A DNA stretch of 64,000 nt from Tessaracoccus sp. SD287 (GCF_017355265.1 NZ_JADIJQ010000014.1:1-64000); one strand, 5' to 3'. Positions 7,031 through 19,008 are shown, numbered from the stretch's first letter. Notes: generated by a model from the letters alone, not told the origin. Numbers and translations: made by a program.

Positions 7031-8757
7031 TGGCCAAGCCAACGTCAGTCGCTGAGACTCCCTCCCCGGCGATCACGCCCGGGAAACCCACCAAGCCCAG
7101 CCCCGCCAAGGCTGCCGCCGGACCCCTCAATTGGGCCGACGAGCGCCTCGGCCTGGCATCGATCGGCAAGGCCGGCCTGCGCAAGGTCTTTCCTGACCAC
7201 TGGTCGTTCCTGCTGGGCGAGGTCGCGCTGTACTCGTTCATCGTCCTGCTGCTGACCGGTGTCTTCCTGACCATCTGGTTCAAGCCGTCAATGGCCGAGA
7301 TCGAGTACCAGGGCACCTACCAGTTGATGCAGGGACTGCAGATGTCGGAGGCCTTCGCCTCGACCCTGGACCTGTCCTTTGACATCCGCGGTGGCCTGCT
7401 GGTGCGCCAGATCCACCACTGGGGCGCCATCCTGTTCATGGCCTCCATCACTGCCCACATGCTGCGCGTATTCTTCACCGGCGCCTTCCGCAAGCCTCGC
7501 GAGATCAACTGGCTGATCGGTGTCGGCCTGTTCGCCCTGGGCACCATCGAGGGCTTCGCCGGCTACTCCCTGCCCGACGACCTGCTCTCCGGAACGGGTC
7601 TGCGCTTCGTCGACGGCCTGATCCGATCGATCCCGCTGATCGGCACCTGGGCCGAGTTCTTCGTCTTCGGCGGGGAGTTCCCCGGCGAACTGATCGTGGC
7701 CCGGCTGTACATGGTGCACATTCTGCTGGTGCCGGCGATCCTGCTCGGCCTGATCGCGGCGCACCTGGCCCTGATCGTGTTCCACAAGCACTCCCAGTAC
7801 CCGGGCCCGGGTCGCACCGAGCAGAACGTGGTCGGCTACCCGCTGTTCCCGGTCTACATGGCCAAGGCCGGCGGCTTCTTCTTCGTCGTCTTCGGGGTGC
7901 TGGTGCTGATGGGTGGTCTGATGCAGATCAACCCGGTGTGGAAGTACGGCCCCTACAACCCGGCACAGGTGACGGCGGGCTCGCAGCCTGACTGGTACAT
8001 GGGCTGGCTGGAGGGCGCGATCCGCATCGTCCCGCCCATGGAGTCCCACCTGTGGGGCACCACCTGGACGTGGTCGGTGTTCCTGCCGGGGGTGGGCCTG
8101 ATGGGTCTGCTGTTCACCGGTCTGGGCGCGTGGCCGTTCATCGAGAAGTGGCTGACGGGCGACAACCGTGAGCACCACATTCTCGACCTGCCGCACCAGG
8201 CCCCGACCCGCACCGCCTTCGGGGTGTCGATGATGACCGTCTACGCCATGTTCTGGATCGGTGGTGGCAATGACATCATCGCGACCCAGTTCCACATGAG
8301 CCTCAACGGCATTACCTACTTCCTGCGGGTGGCGGTGTTCGTGGCCCCGGTGCTGGCGTTCATCATCACCAAGCGCATCTGCCTGAACATGCAGCGTCGT
8401 GACCGCGAACGGGTGCTGCATGGTGGCGAGACCGCGATCATCCGACGCGACGCCGAGGGCGGCTACACCGAGCCGCACGAGCCGCTCTCGCACGATGAGG
8501 TCTGGACCCTCACCCAGCACGAGGCCCCCGAGGTGCTGGTGGCCGATGACGGGGTCAACGCTGCCGGTGTGAAGACCGGCAAGAAGGTCTCCAAGCTGCG
8601 TGCCGCTGCCTCACGTTGGTACCACGGCTACCAGATTCCGCGGCTGACCCGCGCCGAGATCGAGGACGCCAAGCACCACCACGACGACCAGGACGACCAC
8701 GCCGAGGTGCCGGGCGACGACCGCATCGAGACCAGGCAACTGGACTCGACCCACTGA
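7030..8757 (+). CDS. qcrB: Cytochrome b subunit of the cytochrome bcc complex
   Basis: 575 residues. It is the menaquinol oxidase core of complex III. Haem-ligand helices carry QIHHWGAILFMASITAH and, further on, VHILLVPAILLGLIAAH. The quinol-site loop has the expected PEW-type region in altered form (GSQPDWYMGWLEGA). After the last helix there is a cytoplasmic tail of about 130 residues, rich in His and Asp near its end, as in other actinobacterial QcrB. It is the last gene of the operon, followed by a strong hairpin. Confidence 0.95.
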   Translation: MAKPTSVAETPSPAITPGKPTKPSPAKAAAGPLNWADERLGLASIGKAGLRKVFPDHWSFLLGEVALYSFIVLLLTGVFLTIWFKPSMAEIEYQGTYQLMQGLQMSEAFASTLDLSFDIRGGLLVRQIHHWGAILFMASITAHMLRVFFTGAFRKPREINWLIGVGLFALGTIEGFAGYSLPDDLLSGTGLRFVDGLIRSIPLIGTWAEFFVFGGEFPGELIVARLYMVHILLVPAILLGLIAAHLALIVFHKHSQYPGPGRTEQNVVGYPLFPVYMAKAGGFFFVVFGVLVLMGGLMQINPVWKYGPYNPAQVTAGSQPDWYMGWLEGAIRIVPPMESHLWGTTWTWSVFLPGVGLMGLLFTGLGAWPFIEKWLTGDNREHHILDLPHQAPTRTAFGVSMMTVYAMFWIGGGNDIIATQFHMSLNGITYFLRVAVFVAPVLAFIITKRICLNMQRRDRERVLHGGETAIIRRDAEGGYTEPHEPLSHDEVWTLTQHEAPEVLVADDGVNAAGVKTGKKVSKLRAAASRWYHGYQIPRLTRAEIEDAKHHHDDQDDHAEVPGDDRIETRQLDSTH

Positions 8758-8776
8758 GGTTCGGCAACAGCACAGT

Positions 8777-8814
8777 GACAACGGGCGGTTCCCTTCGGGG
8801 GGCCGCCCGTTGTC
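8777..8814. terminator. Terminator of the ctaE-qcrCAB operon
   Basis: A 17-bp stem (8777-8793 with 8798-8814, two T-G pairs) closes on a TTCG tetraloop. It also lies just past the 3' end of the minus-strand ATL gene, so it may work both ways. Confidence 0.85.
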
Positions 8815-8841
8815 ATGTCCCCCCTGACCGGTGGCCACCGG

Positions 8842-9169
8842 TCAGGCCCGGACCACTCCCCCGGCGGCCTCGAAGTCGCTGGCCAGTCGGGCCAGGTCGG
8901 CGCGGTGGTCGGTAATGCGGCAGCCGCGGCCATGGGCGGCCACCGTGATGCCCTCGACAGCCCACTGCTGCCGGGCCTGGTCCAGCACGGTGAGCTCACC
9001 GGCGTGGTTGGTCACCCGCCACCAGTTCGTCTGGTGGCCGTACCGGGCCAGGATCCGGCCGACCTGCCGGGGCCCGATGCCGACCAGGGCTGCCACGTCG
9101 CCGTAGCTGACCACCCGTCCCGGTGGCACCTGGTCGACGGCCAACAGCACCTGGGCGACCAGGCCCTGG

Positions 9170-9189
<20 letters not shown>
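8842..9189 (-). CDS. Alkyltransferase-like protein (ATL, MGMT DNA-binding fold)
   Basis: 115 residues. It has the MGMT/ATL DNA-binding domain: PPGRVVSYGDVAALVG at the start and then the recognition helix. At the place of the alkyl-acceptor PCHRV motif it has TNWWRVTN, so the reactive Cys is replaced by Trp, as in ATL proteins. ATLs bind O6-alkylguanine and flag it for nucleotide excision repair instead of repairing it themselves. GTG 9189 lies inside the end of the ppk2 gene (20-bp overlap), so the two are co-transcribed. Confidence 0.85.
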
Positions 9190-11672
<2,483 letters not shown>

Positions 11673-11677
11673 GGACG

Positions 11678-11713
11678 CGACAACGGCCCCGGTGGAAACC
11701 GGGGCCGTTGTCG
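11678..11713. terminator. Bidirectional terminator between guaB1 and ctaF
   Basis: A perfect 16-bp stem (11678-11693 with 11698-11713) with a GGAA loop lies between two convergent genes. Confidence 0.85.
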
Positions 11714-11737
11714 TCAGTGGACCAGTGCGGGACGTGC

Positions 11738-12133
11738 TCAGTGGGCGTAGTCGCCGCGGTAGAACTCGAAGACCCACCCGGACAGGGACCACAGCCCCAT
11801 GCCGATACCGGCCAGGGTCAGCCACCAGCCCAGCGCCGGGCCGAGCGCGATGACGGTCATGGTCAGCGCCACCCACAGCGGCCAGATGCTCTTGGGCGGG
11901 AAGAACCCGAGGTCGCCGGCGCCCTGGTAGATCTCACCGTCGGCGTCGTCCGAGACGATCGTCCCGGACTCCTTGGCGGCGATCAGCGTGTAGGTCATGA
12001 TGATCAGCGACATCACGCCCGACAGCAGCAGGGCGGTGACGCCCACGGGCTCGCGGGTCATGACGAAGTAGACCGCGTCGACGACGAAGAAGTAGATCGC
12101 CAGTGCCAGGAAGATCTTGGCTGAAGTCCTCAT
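11738..12133 (-). CDS. ctaF: Cytochrome c oxidase subunit IV, actinobacterial type
   Basis: 131 residues with four membrane helices in two hairpins (about 8-26, 33-52, 84-100, 103-120). This small subunit is specific to actinobacterial aa3 oxidase and is needed for a stable complex. It is the last gene of ctaC-ctaD-ctaF. Its ATG overlaps the ctaD stop by ATGA. Confidence 0.92.
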   Translation of the reverse strand: MRTSAKIFLALAIYFFVVDAVYFVMTREPVGVTALLLSGVMSLIIMTYTLIAAKESGTIVSDDADGEIYQGAGDLGFFPPKSIWPLWVALTMTVIALGPALGWWLTLAGIGMGLWSLSGWVFEFYRGDYAH

Positions 12134-13848
12134 CGGGTGAGCTCCTTCTCGTGCTCGTCGGCGTAGCGCTGCAGGACGTCGTCCTCGATCTCGTACTCGG
12201 CGTTGGCCAGTTCGGGATGCTTGGCGTCAAAGGCCGGGTAGGGCGAACGAATGCGCGGCAGCTTGGTGAAGTTGTGTCGCGGCGGCGGGGACGAGGTCGC
12301 CCACTCCAGCGAGCGTCCCCAACCCCAGGGATCGTCGACGCCCACCAGGGGGCTCTTGCGCGAGATCCACACGTTCCAGAAGAACGGCAGGAAACTGATG
12401 CCCAGCAGGAACGCGCCGAACGTCGAGATCTGGTTGAGCAGGGTGAAACCCTCCCAGGCGCCGTAGTCGGCGATGCGTCGCTGCATGCCCTCCACGCCCA
12501 GCCAGTGCTGGACGAGGAAGGTCAGGTGGAAGCCGAAGAACAGGGTGAAGAAGTGGATCTTGCCCCAGGTCTCGTTCAGCATCCGCCCGGTGATCTTCGG
12601 CCACCAGAAGTACAGGCCGGCGAACATGGCGAACACGACCGTGCCGAAGACCACGTAGTGGAAGTGGGCAACCACGAAGTAGGTGTCGGAGACGTTGAAG
12701 TCCAGCGGCGGCGAGGCCAGGATGACGCCGGTCAGGCCACCGAACAGGAAGGTGACCAGGAAGCCGATGGCCCACAGCATGGCGGCGGTGAAGCTGATGG
12801 ACCCGCCCCACATCGTGCCGATCCAGTTGAAGAACTTCACCCCGGTGGGCACCGCGATCAGGAAGGTCATGAACGAGAAGAACGGCAGCGACACCGCACC
12901 GGTGACGAACATGTGGTGGGCCCAGACCGACACCGACAGGGCGCCGATGGCCAGGGTGGCCATCACCAGGCCGACGTAGCCGAAGACCGGCTTGCGGCTG
13001 AACACGGCCAGCACCTCGGTGATGATGCCGAAGAACGGCAGCGCGATGATGTACACCTCGGGGTGGCCGAAGAACCAGAACAGGTGCTGCCACAGGATCG
13101 GACCACCGTGGGCGGGGTCGAGGATGTGGGTCCCCAGCATCCGGTCAGCGCCCAGCACCATCAGACCGGCCGCCAGGACCGGGAAGACCAGCAGCACCAG
13201 GATCGAGGTGACCATGATGTTCCAGCTGAAGATCGGCATCCGGAACATGGTCATGCCCGGCGCGCGCATGGTGACGATGGTGGTCAGGAAGTTGACGGCG
13301 CCCAGGATGGACGACCAGCCCATGATGTAGAGACCCATGATCCACAGGTCTCCACCGACACCGGGCGAGTGGATCGCGTCCGACAGCGGGGCGTAGGCGA
13401 ACCAGCCGAAGCTGGCGGCGCCACCGGGGCTCAGGAATCCGGCGCAGGCCGCCAGCGAACCGAACAGGTACAGCCAGTAGGCCAGCATGTTCAACCGCGG
13501 GAAGGCCATGTCGGGGGCACCCAGCTGCAGCGGCAGGATCGCATTGGCGAACCCGGCGAACAGGGGGGTGGCGAACATCAGCAGCATGATCGTGCCATGC
13601 ATGGTGAACAGCTGGTTGAACACTTCCTGGTGCATGTACTGCATGCCGGGGGCAGCCAACTCCAGGCGGATGCCCAGCGCGAGCAGGCCGCCGAAGCAGA
13701 AGAAGGCGATCGTGGTGATGAAGTACAAGTGGCCGATGCGCTTGTGGTCGGTGGTGGTCAGGTACAGCATCACCAGCGACCCGATGCTGCGGGCCTTGGC
13801 ATCGGTGCGCGTCTCTTCGCGCAGGTCGGTACGGGCAACGGTGGTCAC
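12130..13848 (-). CDS. ctaD: Cytochrome c oxidase subunit I (aa3-type)
   Basis: 572 residues, 12 membrane helices. It is the catalytic subunit, reducing O2 to water and pumping protons. Haem a ligand H84 (LFTMHGTIM), the CuB/cross-link site H263-P-E265-V-Y267 (GHPEVY), the HH pair in VWAHHMF, and the two haem His in [11 protein letters not shown] are all present. The E265 in GHPEVY marks an A-type enzyme. It starts at GTG 13848, overlapping the ctaC stop (GTGA), and overlaps ctaF downstream. Confidence 0.96.
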   Translation of the reverse strand: MTTVARTDLREETRTDAKARSIGSLVMLYLTTTDHKRIGHLYFITTIAFFCFGGLLALGIRLELAAPGMQYMHQEVFNQLFTMHGTIMLLMFATPLFAGFANAILPLQLGAPDMAFPRLNMLAYWLYLFGSLAACAGFLSPGGAASFGWFAYAPLSDAIHSPGVGGDLWIMGLYIMGWSSILGAVNFLTTIVTMRAPGMTMFRMPIFSWNIMVTSILVLLVFPVLAAGLMVLGADRMLGTHILDPAHGGPILWQHLFWFFGHPEVYIIALPFFGIITEVLAVFSRKPVFGYVGLVMATLAIGALSVSVWAHHMFVTGAVSLPFFSFMTFLIAVPTGVKFFNWIGTMWGGSISFTAAMLWAIGFLVTFLFGGLTGVILASPPLDFNVSDTYFVVAHFHYVVFGTVVFAMFAGLYFWWPKITGRMLNETWGKIHFFTLFFGFHLTFLVQHWLGVEGMQRRIADYGAWEGFTLLNQISTFGAFLLGISFLPFFWNVWISRKSPLVGVDDPWGWGRSLEWATSSPPPRHNFTKLPRIRSPYPAFDAKHPELANAEYEIEDDVLQRYADEHEKELTR

Positions 13849-14687
13849 TTGTGGGGCTCCTTCGCAGGCTGGGTGGCGAGGGAGGTGGCGGAGACCTGGG
13901 CCTTCTTCTCACCGGTCTGGCCGTTGGCGGCCAGTTCCTTGAGCTTGGCCAGGTACTCCTGCTCGGTCACCACGTGCACCTTGAAAATCATGTGTGCGTG
14001 GTAGGTGCCACACAGCTCCGCACACTTGCCGTCGTAGGTGCCGAGCTTGGTCGGCGTGAGGTCGAACGAGTTCGGGTGGCCGGGAATGACGTCCATCTTG
14101 AAGTAGAAGGCCGGAACCCAGAACGAGTGGATGACGTCGGCCGACGCCAGGTTGAAGCGCACCGTCTTGTCCACCGGCAGGTACAGGTCGGGGATGTAGG
14201 ACATGGTGCCGACCTGGTGGACGACGTTGCCGACGGCGGCGTTGTCCTGCTCCATGTAGTTGAACGTCCACGACCACTTCTGGCCCACCACGTTGATGGT
14301 GTGGTCAATGGGCGCCTCACGGTCGAGCACCTCGTTCTGCGCCCTGACCGTGAAGAAGAACAGCACGGTGACGATCAGCAGCGGCACCAACGTGTACAGC
14401 AGCTCCATGGGCAGGTTGTACTTGGTCTGCCGCGGCACCGGGTTGCCCCGGCGGCGGCGGTAGCGAACAGCTGCGTACAGGATCAGGGCCAGGGTCAGGC
14501 CGCCGATCACGAAGCTGGCGATCCACGCACCCATCCACAGGTTGCCCATGGCAGGGGCCCGGTCGCTGGCCGGTTCCAACAGGCCAAGTCGTGCACCCTG
14601 ACCGCTGCATCCACTGAGGATCAGCAGCGACCCGGCGGCAACCGTCGCCACCGTCCCGCGGCGGAATCGTGATCGATCCAAGCTCAC
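13845..14687 (-). CDS. ctaC: Cytochrome c oxidase subunit II (CuA lipoprotein)
   Basis: 280 residues. A lipobox (LSGC, Cys 27) is followed by two membrane helices (about 52-74, 98-115) and a CuA domain. The CuA ligands are H187, C222, E224, C226, H230 and M233, all present. It takes electrons from QcrC. GTG 14687 is preferred to the longer frame (14720) because AAGGGG sits about 9 nt upstream and because it gives a normal lipoprotein signal. It leads ctaCDF. Confidence 0.93.
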   Translation of the reverse strand: MSLDRSRFRRGTVATVAAGSLLILSGCSGQGARLGLLEPASDRAPAMGNLWMGAWIASFVIGGLTLALILYAAVRYRRRRGNPVPRQTKYNLPMELLYTLVPLLIVTVLFFFTVRAQNEVLDREAPIDHTINVVGQKWSWTFNYMEQDNAAVGNVVHQVGTMSYIPDLYLPVDKTVRFNLASADVIHSFWVPAFYFKMDVIPGHPNSFDLTPTKLGTYDGKCAELCGTYHAHMIFKVHVVTEQEYLAKLKELAANGQTGEKKAQVSATSLATQPAKEPHK

Positions 14688-14761
14688 GTCGTCGTCCCCT
14701 TCGTACTCATGCCATACCACTCCACCCTCGAGCGATGTCTACCCGGGTAGCGTAACGCAAA

Positions 14762-14802
14762 AGCGCCACCCCGTCGGCCACGGCCGAACTTGGGATGGCG
14801 CT
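14762..14802. terminator. Hairpin terminator after erpA
   Basis: AGCGCCA (14762-14768) pairs with TGGCGCT (14796-14802), continued by CCC/GGG after one mismatch and an inner TCGGCC/GGCCGA stem. It lies downstream of erpA on the minus strand and insulates ctaC. Confidence 0.55.
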
Positions 14803-14846
14803 GTTGACAAGCGGCTCCGCAGCTGGGAAACCGCCCGCGCGGGCGA

Positions 14847-15200
14847 TCAGTGGAAGGAGTCGCCGCAGGCGCAGGAGTTCTGCGCATTGGGGTTGTCGAT
14901 GGTGAAGCCCTGCTTCTCGATCGTGTCGACGAAGTCGATGGTTGCACCCGACAGGTAGGGGGCGCTCATCCGGTCGGTGACGACGTTGACGCCGTCAAAG
15001 GTGTTCACGAGGTCGCCGTCCAGCGAGCGGTCATCGAAGTAGAGCTGGTAGCGCAGGCCGGAGCAACCGCCGGGCTGCACGGCGATGCGCAGGGCCAGGT
15101 CGTCCAGGCTGCCCTCGGAGGTCAGCAGGGCCTTGACCTTGGACGCAGCTCCGTCGGTCAGAGCAATCCCGTCGAGAGTCGGTTCGGCAGTGGTGGTCAT
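14847..15200 (-). CDS. erpA: Iron-sulfur cluster carrier, A-type (HesB/IscA/ErpA)
   Basis: 117 residues. It carries and inserts Fe-S clusters into client proteins. The three ligand cysteines are in GGCSGLRY and SCACGDSF. ATG 15200 is chosen over the longer frame because of the ribosome site AAGGGAC just upstream. A -10-like TAGAAT lies at 15269-15274, giving a leader of about 60 nt. Clients in this window could include the Rieske protein. It is monocistronic and ends in a hairpin. Confidence 0.9.
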   Translation of the reverse strand: MTTTAEPTLDGIALTDGAASKVKALLTSEGSLDDLALRIAVQPGGCSGLRYQLYFDDRSLDGDLVNTFDGVNVVTDRMSAPYLSGATIDFVDTIEKQGFTIDNPNAQNSCACGDSFH

Positions 15201-15268
15201 GGTGTCCCTTTCCCAAAATGCTCGTGGAGCAATGTGCAGCACCGAATCGCTTCAGCGCAGTGGCAATG

Positions 15269-15274
15269 ATTCTA
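15269..15274 (-). promoter_or_regulatory. -10 box TAGAAT for erpA
   Basis: TAGAAT on the minus strand lies about 68 bp upstream of the erpA ATG. No clear -35 box is seen. Confidence 0.35.
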
Positions 15275-15361
15275 CGCTGACCGACTGGAACAACGAAGTC
15301 CGTGCCGAGAATCGTGTCGGGTCGGGGCCCCTGTTCGCCGAGGGCAGACCGGTGCGCAGGC

Positions 15362-16444
15362 TCACCAGGTCCACGAGTTTGCGACCGGACGCACCGCCGC
15401 CAGCAGTTCCTCAGCCCCCACCGGGGTCGGGTCGGTGACGTCGCTGCGCACCGAGTAGGCAGCCTCGATGCCGATCGACCGCAGTTCCCGCGCCGAGATG
15501 AAGTTGTGTTCAGCGACCACCACCACCGGCCGCAGGGCGGCGCTCGCCGCGGCCAGCACGGTGAACAGCACGTCACCGCCCATGGTGCCGAAGTCCAACT
15601 GAGCGCCGCCGGTGACGACCAGGTCGGCCTGGTTGATGGTGTCGGTCAGCTTCGCCAGGTCGCGGCCGTAGGCAGCGCCGGTGGTGACCACCCCGCCCAA
15701 CGCCCGGACCGCGAAACCGATGCCGCCGGCCGCGCCGGCCCCGGCGCTGATCGAGGTCCGCTTCTGGTCGAGGGCCGCGGCCAGGTCGACCAGCGCCTGG
15801 TCGGTCGACAGCAGGGTCGTCGGGTCCAGTCCGATGGCGTGTCCGCGCACCGAGGTCAGTCCGCGCAGCCCGACCAGGTGCCTGCCCTCCTCGCCGGCAG
15901 GCACGACCAGGTCAAGGGCGACGCCGTCCAGCCAGTCGACGACCGGTGCCAGGTCGGCGCTGGTGATGCCGGCCAGGGCGGCGACGCCGCAGGTGAGGTC
16001 ACGGTCGGCGCGTGCGCCCAGGGCCGACAGGAAACCCGCTCCCCCGTCGTGGCAGGGCCGGTCGCCGAGTTCGAGGACGATCCGGCTGACCGGTCCACGG
16101 CGGCGGGCGGCGGTGACCACCTCGCGGACGAGGTGTCCCACCTCGACCGAACTGGCCACCGGATCAATGCCGTCGCCGGCGGGGACGTGCTCGGGACGGA
16201 TGGCGAGCAGCGTGCCGTCCTCGGTGTCGGCCTCGACGACGCTGGCGATGCCGTGCTCGGTGGCGATCAGGTCGTCAGGGGCGGCCAACAGATCGGCCAG
16301 GGCTTGTTGGAATCCCGCCAGGGCATTGCCCAGCGGTACGACGGCGACCTGCGCACGGTGTTCCGCCCAGGCAGTGGCCATTGCGGCGCCTGCCTGGGCG
16401 GAGCTGAGTGCGGGGAAGCGGTCGGTGGCGACCACGACTCTCAT
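15362..16444 (-). CDS. Glycerate kinase, type I (GlxK family)
   Basis: 360 residues. It phosphorylates D-glycerate with ATP. Family features are the N-terminal ATDRFP (usually APDSFK, so altered), the GAGAAGGIGFA loop and VVTGGAQLDFGT near the C-terminal part. It is the last gene of the pspA operon, joined to pspAA by a TGATG junction, an unusual place for a sugar-acid kinase. Substrate is inferred from the family, and the altered first motif leaves room for another hydroxy-acid. Confidence 0.82.
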   Translation of the reverse strand: MRVVVATDRFPALSSAQAGAAMATAWAEHRAQVAVVPLGNALAGFQQALADLLAAPDDLIATEHGIASVVEADTEDGTLLAIRPEHVPAGDGIDPVASSVEVGHLVREVVTAARRRGPVSRIVLELGDRPCHDGGAGFLSALGARADRDLTCGVAALAGITSADLAPVVDWLDGVALDLVVPAGEEGRHLVGLRGLTSVRGHAIGLDPTTLLSTDQALVDLAAALDQKRTSISAGAGAAGGIGFAVRALGGVVTTGAAYGRDLAKLTDTINQADLVVTGGAQLDFGTMGGDVLFTVLAAASAALRPVVVVAEHNFISARELRSIGIEAAYSVRSDVTDPTPVGAEELLAAVRPVANSWTW

Positions 16445-16734
16445 CAGACCGGGATCAATCCTTCATCCGAACCGAGGTCGTCGAGGAACTTGGCGACATC
16501 TTCCAGGGTGGCCGTGGTGTCGGGGATGATCAGGTCGGAGTCGGTCAGCACGTCGTCGGGCACGGCCGAACCGAGTTCCTTGATGTGCGCCACCAGACCT
16601 TCGAGGGCTTCGGTGAGGGCGTCCTGGTCATTGTCCCGGAGCGCCTGTTCCACCTTCGCATCGGAGCTCTGCAGGTCGTCGAGCTGTTCGGGCTCGACGG
16701 TCCACTGGCCCTCCCCCAGGATGCGAATGATCAT
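16444..16734 (-). CDS. pspAA: PspA-associated protein PspAA
   Basis: 96 residues. It matches the PspAA pattern: MIIRILGEGQW at the start, a central ELGSAVPDDVL and the end SDEGLIPV. PspAA accompanies PspA in many actinobacteria and archaea as part of the envelope-stress response. Biochemical role is not established. It is coupled by ATGA with the gene before it and by TGATG with the kinase after it. Confidence 0.88.
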   Translation of the reverse strand: MIIRILGEGQWTVEPEQLDDLQSSDAKVEQALRDNDQDALTEALEGLVAHIKELGSAVPDDVLTDSDLIIPDTTATLEDVAKFLDDLGSDEGLIPV

Positions 16735-16988
16735 GCCCGCTCCTCTGGGTCGCCACCCTCGACGTGGTCGTGGCCGTGGCCGTGGGACGGGGTGGGGGCG
16801 GCGCCACGGTCCTGCACTGCGTGGGGCTGGTACTGCGGGGCGTCACCCTGCTCGTCGGGCTGGTAGTTCGGGTTGGCATGCTGGCCCTCACGAGGCTGGT
16901 AGCCCGGGTTGGCGTGATCCTCGCCCGTGCCGAATTCCTGGGGTGCGTCGTTGGGGCTGATTCCGGGGGTCTGGTCGTGCTGGCTCAT
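16731..16988 (-). CDS. Small disordered protein with NPxYQP-type repeats in the pspA operon
   Basis: 85 residues, very hydrophilic, with no helix-forming core. Three imperfect repeats are visible: NPGYQP, NPNYQP and APQYQP. A His-rich stretch HGHGHDH lies near the end. I do not recognise a family. Its place between pspA (12 bp upstream) and pspAA (4-bp overlap) makes it part of the operon. The tail of PspA also carries QYQAP repeats, so the two proteins may share a binding partner. This last point is inference. Confidence 0.6.
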   Translation of the reverse strand: MSQHDQTPGISPNDAPQEFGTGEDHANPGYQPREGQHANPNYQPDEQGDAPQYQPHAVQDRGAAPTPSHGHGHDHVEGGDPEERA

Positions 16989-17000
16989 GATGATGCTCCC

Positions 17001-17909
17001 TTAGTTGTTCTGAGGGCTCGCGCCCTCGCTCTGCGGCTGGAAATCGGTGGGTGCGGCAGGAGGTGCCTGCGGCGCCTGCATATCGGGTGCCTGGGACTGC
17101 TGAGGCGTCTGGGACTGCTCTGGCGCCTGGTACTGCTGGGGCGCCTGGTACTGCTGCTGACCGTTGCCGGCGGGCAGTGCCCCCTGCGTGGGGGCCGCAC
17201 CCGAGCCGAGCGCCATCTGGTTCTTCAACGCGCTCAGTTCGTCCTCCACCTGCGAGGTGGACGCCAGCGCGTCGAGCTCCCGGGTGATGTCGTCCTTGTA
17301 GAGGCCGGTGGGATCCTCCAGGGCACCGGAGGCGAGCAGTTCGTCAACCGCTGATGCCCGGGCCTGCAACTGCATGGTCTTGTCCTCGGCGCGCTGGATG
17401 GCCATGCCGACGTCGCCCATCTCTTCGCTCATGCCCGAGAACGCCTCGTTGATGCGCGTCTGGGCCTCTGCTGCCGAGTAGGTCGCCTTGATCGTCTCCT
17501 TGCGGGTGCGGAAGGCGTCGACCTTGGCCTGCAGGCGGGTGCTGGCGCGGACCAGCTTCTCCTCCTCGCCCTGCAACTGGGCATGCTGGGCCTGCAGGTC
17601 GGACAGCTGCTGCTGCAGACCGGACTTGCGGGTCAGCGCCTCGCGGGCGAGATCCTCGCGGCCCTGCTGCAGGGCGCGCTGGGCAGACGTGTTGAGCTTC
17701 TCGACCTCGCCGTTGAGCTGGTTGGCCTGCAATTCGACGCGCTTGCGGCTGGTGGCCACGTCGGCCACTCCACGACGCACCTTCTGCAGCAGCTCGAGCT
17801 GGCGCTGGTAGGAGTAGTCAAGGGTCTCGCGAGGGTCTTCCATCTTGTCCAGGGCCTTGTCGGCCTTGGCACGGAAGACAGTCGAGATGCGGGAAAATAT
17901 TCCGGCCAT
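17001..17909 (-). CDS. pspA: Phage shock protein A homologue (PspA/IM30/ESCRT-III fold)
   Basis: 302 residues. A long coiled-coil region (about residues 25-220) starts with an amphipathic helix (MAGIFSRISTVF). It binds stressed membranes and supports them. The C-terminal 80 residues are an unusual Gln/Pro/Ala tail with repeated QYQAP/QSQAP units. ATG 17909 is chosen: the longer frame would begin inside the -10 box. It leads the operon pspA-hypothetical-pspAA-glycerate kinase, controlled by the promoter at 17971-17999. Confidence 0.9.
   Translation of the reverse strand: MAGIFSRISTVFRAKADKALDKMEDPRETLDYSYQRQLELLQKVRRGVADVATSRKRVELQANQLNGEVEKLNTSAQRALQQGREDLAREALTRKSGLQQQLSDLQAQHAQLQGEEEKLVRASTRLQAKVDAFRTRKETIKATYSAAEAQTRINEAFSGMSEEMGDVGMAIQRAEDKTMQLQARASAVDELLASGALEDPTGLYKDDITRELDALASTSQVEDELSALKNQMALGSGAAPTQGALPAGNGQQQYQAPQQYQAPEQSQTPQQSQAPDMQAPQAPPAAPTDFQPQSEGASPQNN
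17118..17160 (-). repeat. In-gene tandem repeat coding QYQAP units of PspA
   Basis: Near-identical 18-24 bp units (CTGGGGCGCCTGGTACTG on the plus strand) occur in tandem and encode Q-Y-Q-A-P-Q. Copy number may vary between strains. Confidence 0.55.
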
Positions 17910-17970
17910 GAGAGTCTGCGTGTCCTTCCAGTGGTTGCCGAACGTGTTGGCACGGCGGCTGTACTGCACC

Positions 17971-17999
17971 ACCCTATGCGCACGAGGGTGCTTGTGTAA
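17971..17999 (-). promoter_or_regulatory. pspA promoter (TTACAC - 17 bp - TAGGGT)
   Basis: On the minus strand TTACAC (17999-17994), a 17-bp spacer and TAGGGT (17976-17971). The leader to ATG 17909 would be about 55 nt. Confidence 0.5.
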
Positions 18000-18160
18000 G
18001 GGAAGTCAGGGACGAATCGGGTGCTGCCCTCGTCCGGGGGTGGCGGCGTTCAGTCCCCGGGGGGAGATCACCTAGACTGGGGGCCTACCCTGGGCACCGT
18101 CGGCCACCGCGGTGAGCAACTCCAGCATCGTTTCCAGCACCTGACACAGAGGACACCACC

Positions 18161-18760
18161 GTGGGACTCCTGCGCCCGTACGAACAGCGCAACGCGAAGA
18201 CCGGCCAGGCAGGCGAGACCGAGCCCGTCGTGGTCGAGACCGACCCCACCGACGGGGCCGGCCCGAGGGGCCCGCGTCGCAAGGACCGGCCCACCCCCAC
18301 CCGCGCGGAGGCCGAGAAGGCGCGAATGGAGCGGCTGCATCCGAACCTCACCAAGAAGGAACTCAAGGCCGCCGAGCGTCGAGCCCGGCAGACCGCCCGC
18401 CAGGACAGCTGGACCGCGCAGCAGAACACCCCCGAGAAGGTGCTGATGCGCGACTACGTCGACGCCCGCTGGACGGTCACCGAGTTCCTGCTGCCGACCA
18501 TGCTGGTGCTGGTCGCGGTGAGCTTCGCCTTTGCCCGCAGCGCGACGGTGCAGACCGTCATCATGGGCGTGATGCTCTTCCTGCTGATCAGCTGGGTCGG
18601 CAACGTGTGGTGGGCGTGGCGCGGCTACAAGGCCGAGGCCGCCCGACGCATCAAGAACCCCTTCTTCCGTGGGGTGCTGATGGAGATGAACTCCCGGATG
18701 ATGTCCATTCGTCGCTTCCGCAACCCCGGCCCGCGGATCAAGCGCGGCGAGTCCTACTGA
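18161..18760 (+). CDS. DUF3043 membrane protein
   Basis: 199 residues, start GTG 18161 with AGAGGAC before it. The N-terminal 90 residues are charged and contain LTKKELKAAERRAR, the actinobacterial DUF3043 signature. Two membrane helices follow (about 105-123 and 127-148), then a basic tail. Function is unknown. A -10-like TAGACT at 18073-18078 would give a leader of about 75 nt. Its stop overlaps the next start by one base (TGATG). Confidence 0.85.
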   Translation: MGLLRPYEQRNAKTGQAGETEPVVVETDPTDGAGPRGPRRKDRPTPTRAEAEKARMERLHPNLTKKELKAAERRARQTARQDSWTAQQNTPEKVLMRDYVDARWTVTEFLLPTMLVLVAVSFAFARSATVQTVIMGVMLFLLISWVGNVWWAWRGYKAEAARRIKNPFFRGVLMEMNSRMMSIRRFRNPGPRIKRGESY

Positions 18761-18978
18761 TGTCCTGGTACTGGGACGCCGAGTTGGTCGCCGGTGCCGA
18801 ACTGCGCGCCGACGACCTGACCGGTGCCGGTATGGGCCGCCGCTTCGACGACCAGGGCTCGGCCGAGGCCTGGCTGACCGAGAGCTACCTGGAACTGACT
18901 GACCTCGGGATCGACCAGGTCAGCCTGTATGAGGAGGATCGGCTCGTCTACGGGCCGATGTCGCTGCAGCCGGAGTGA
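18760..18978 (+). CDS. Small conserved actinobacterial protein (ends YGPMSL)
   Basis: 72 residues. The pattern MSWYWDAELV...FDDQGSAEAWL...YGPMSLQPE is shared, from memory, with short actinobacterial proteins of unknown function that begin with a W/Y-D strand and end in YGPM-x-L. No Cys, no membrane segment. Coupled to the DUF3043 gene by TGATG. Confidence 0.75.
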   Translation: MSWYWDAELVAGAELRADDLTGAGMGRRFDDQGSAEAWLTESYLELTDLGIDQVSLYEEDRLVYGPMSLQPE

Positions 18979-19008
18979 TTCTTCCGACACCTTTTCCCTG
19001 AGAACGCC

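Noticed and set aside
12103-14004. 633-residue plus-strand frame opposite ctaD
   Set aside because: It is the antisense of ctaD, rich in Gln/His/Asp/Gly with no domain, while ctaD has every catalytic residue.
16731-17160. CRISPR or other DNA repeat array
   Set aside because: The repeats are codon-level repeats inside open frames (YQP and QYQAP units), with no spacers.
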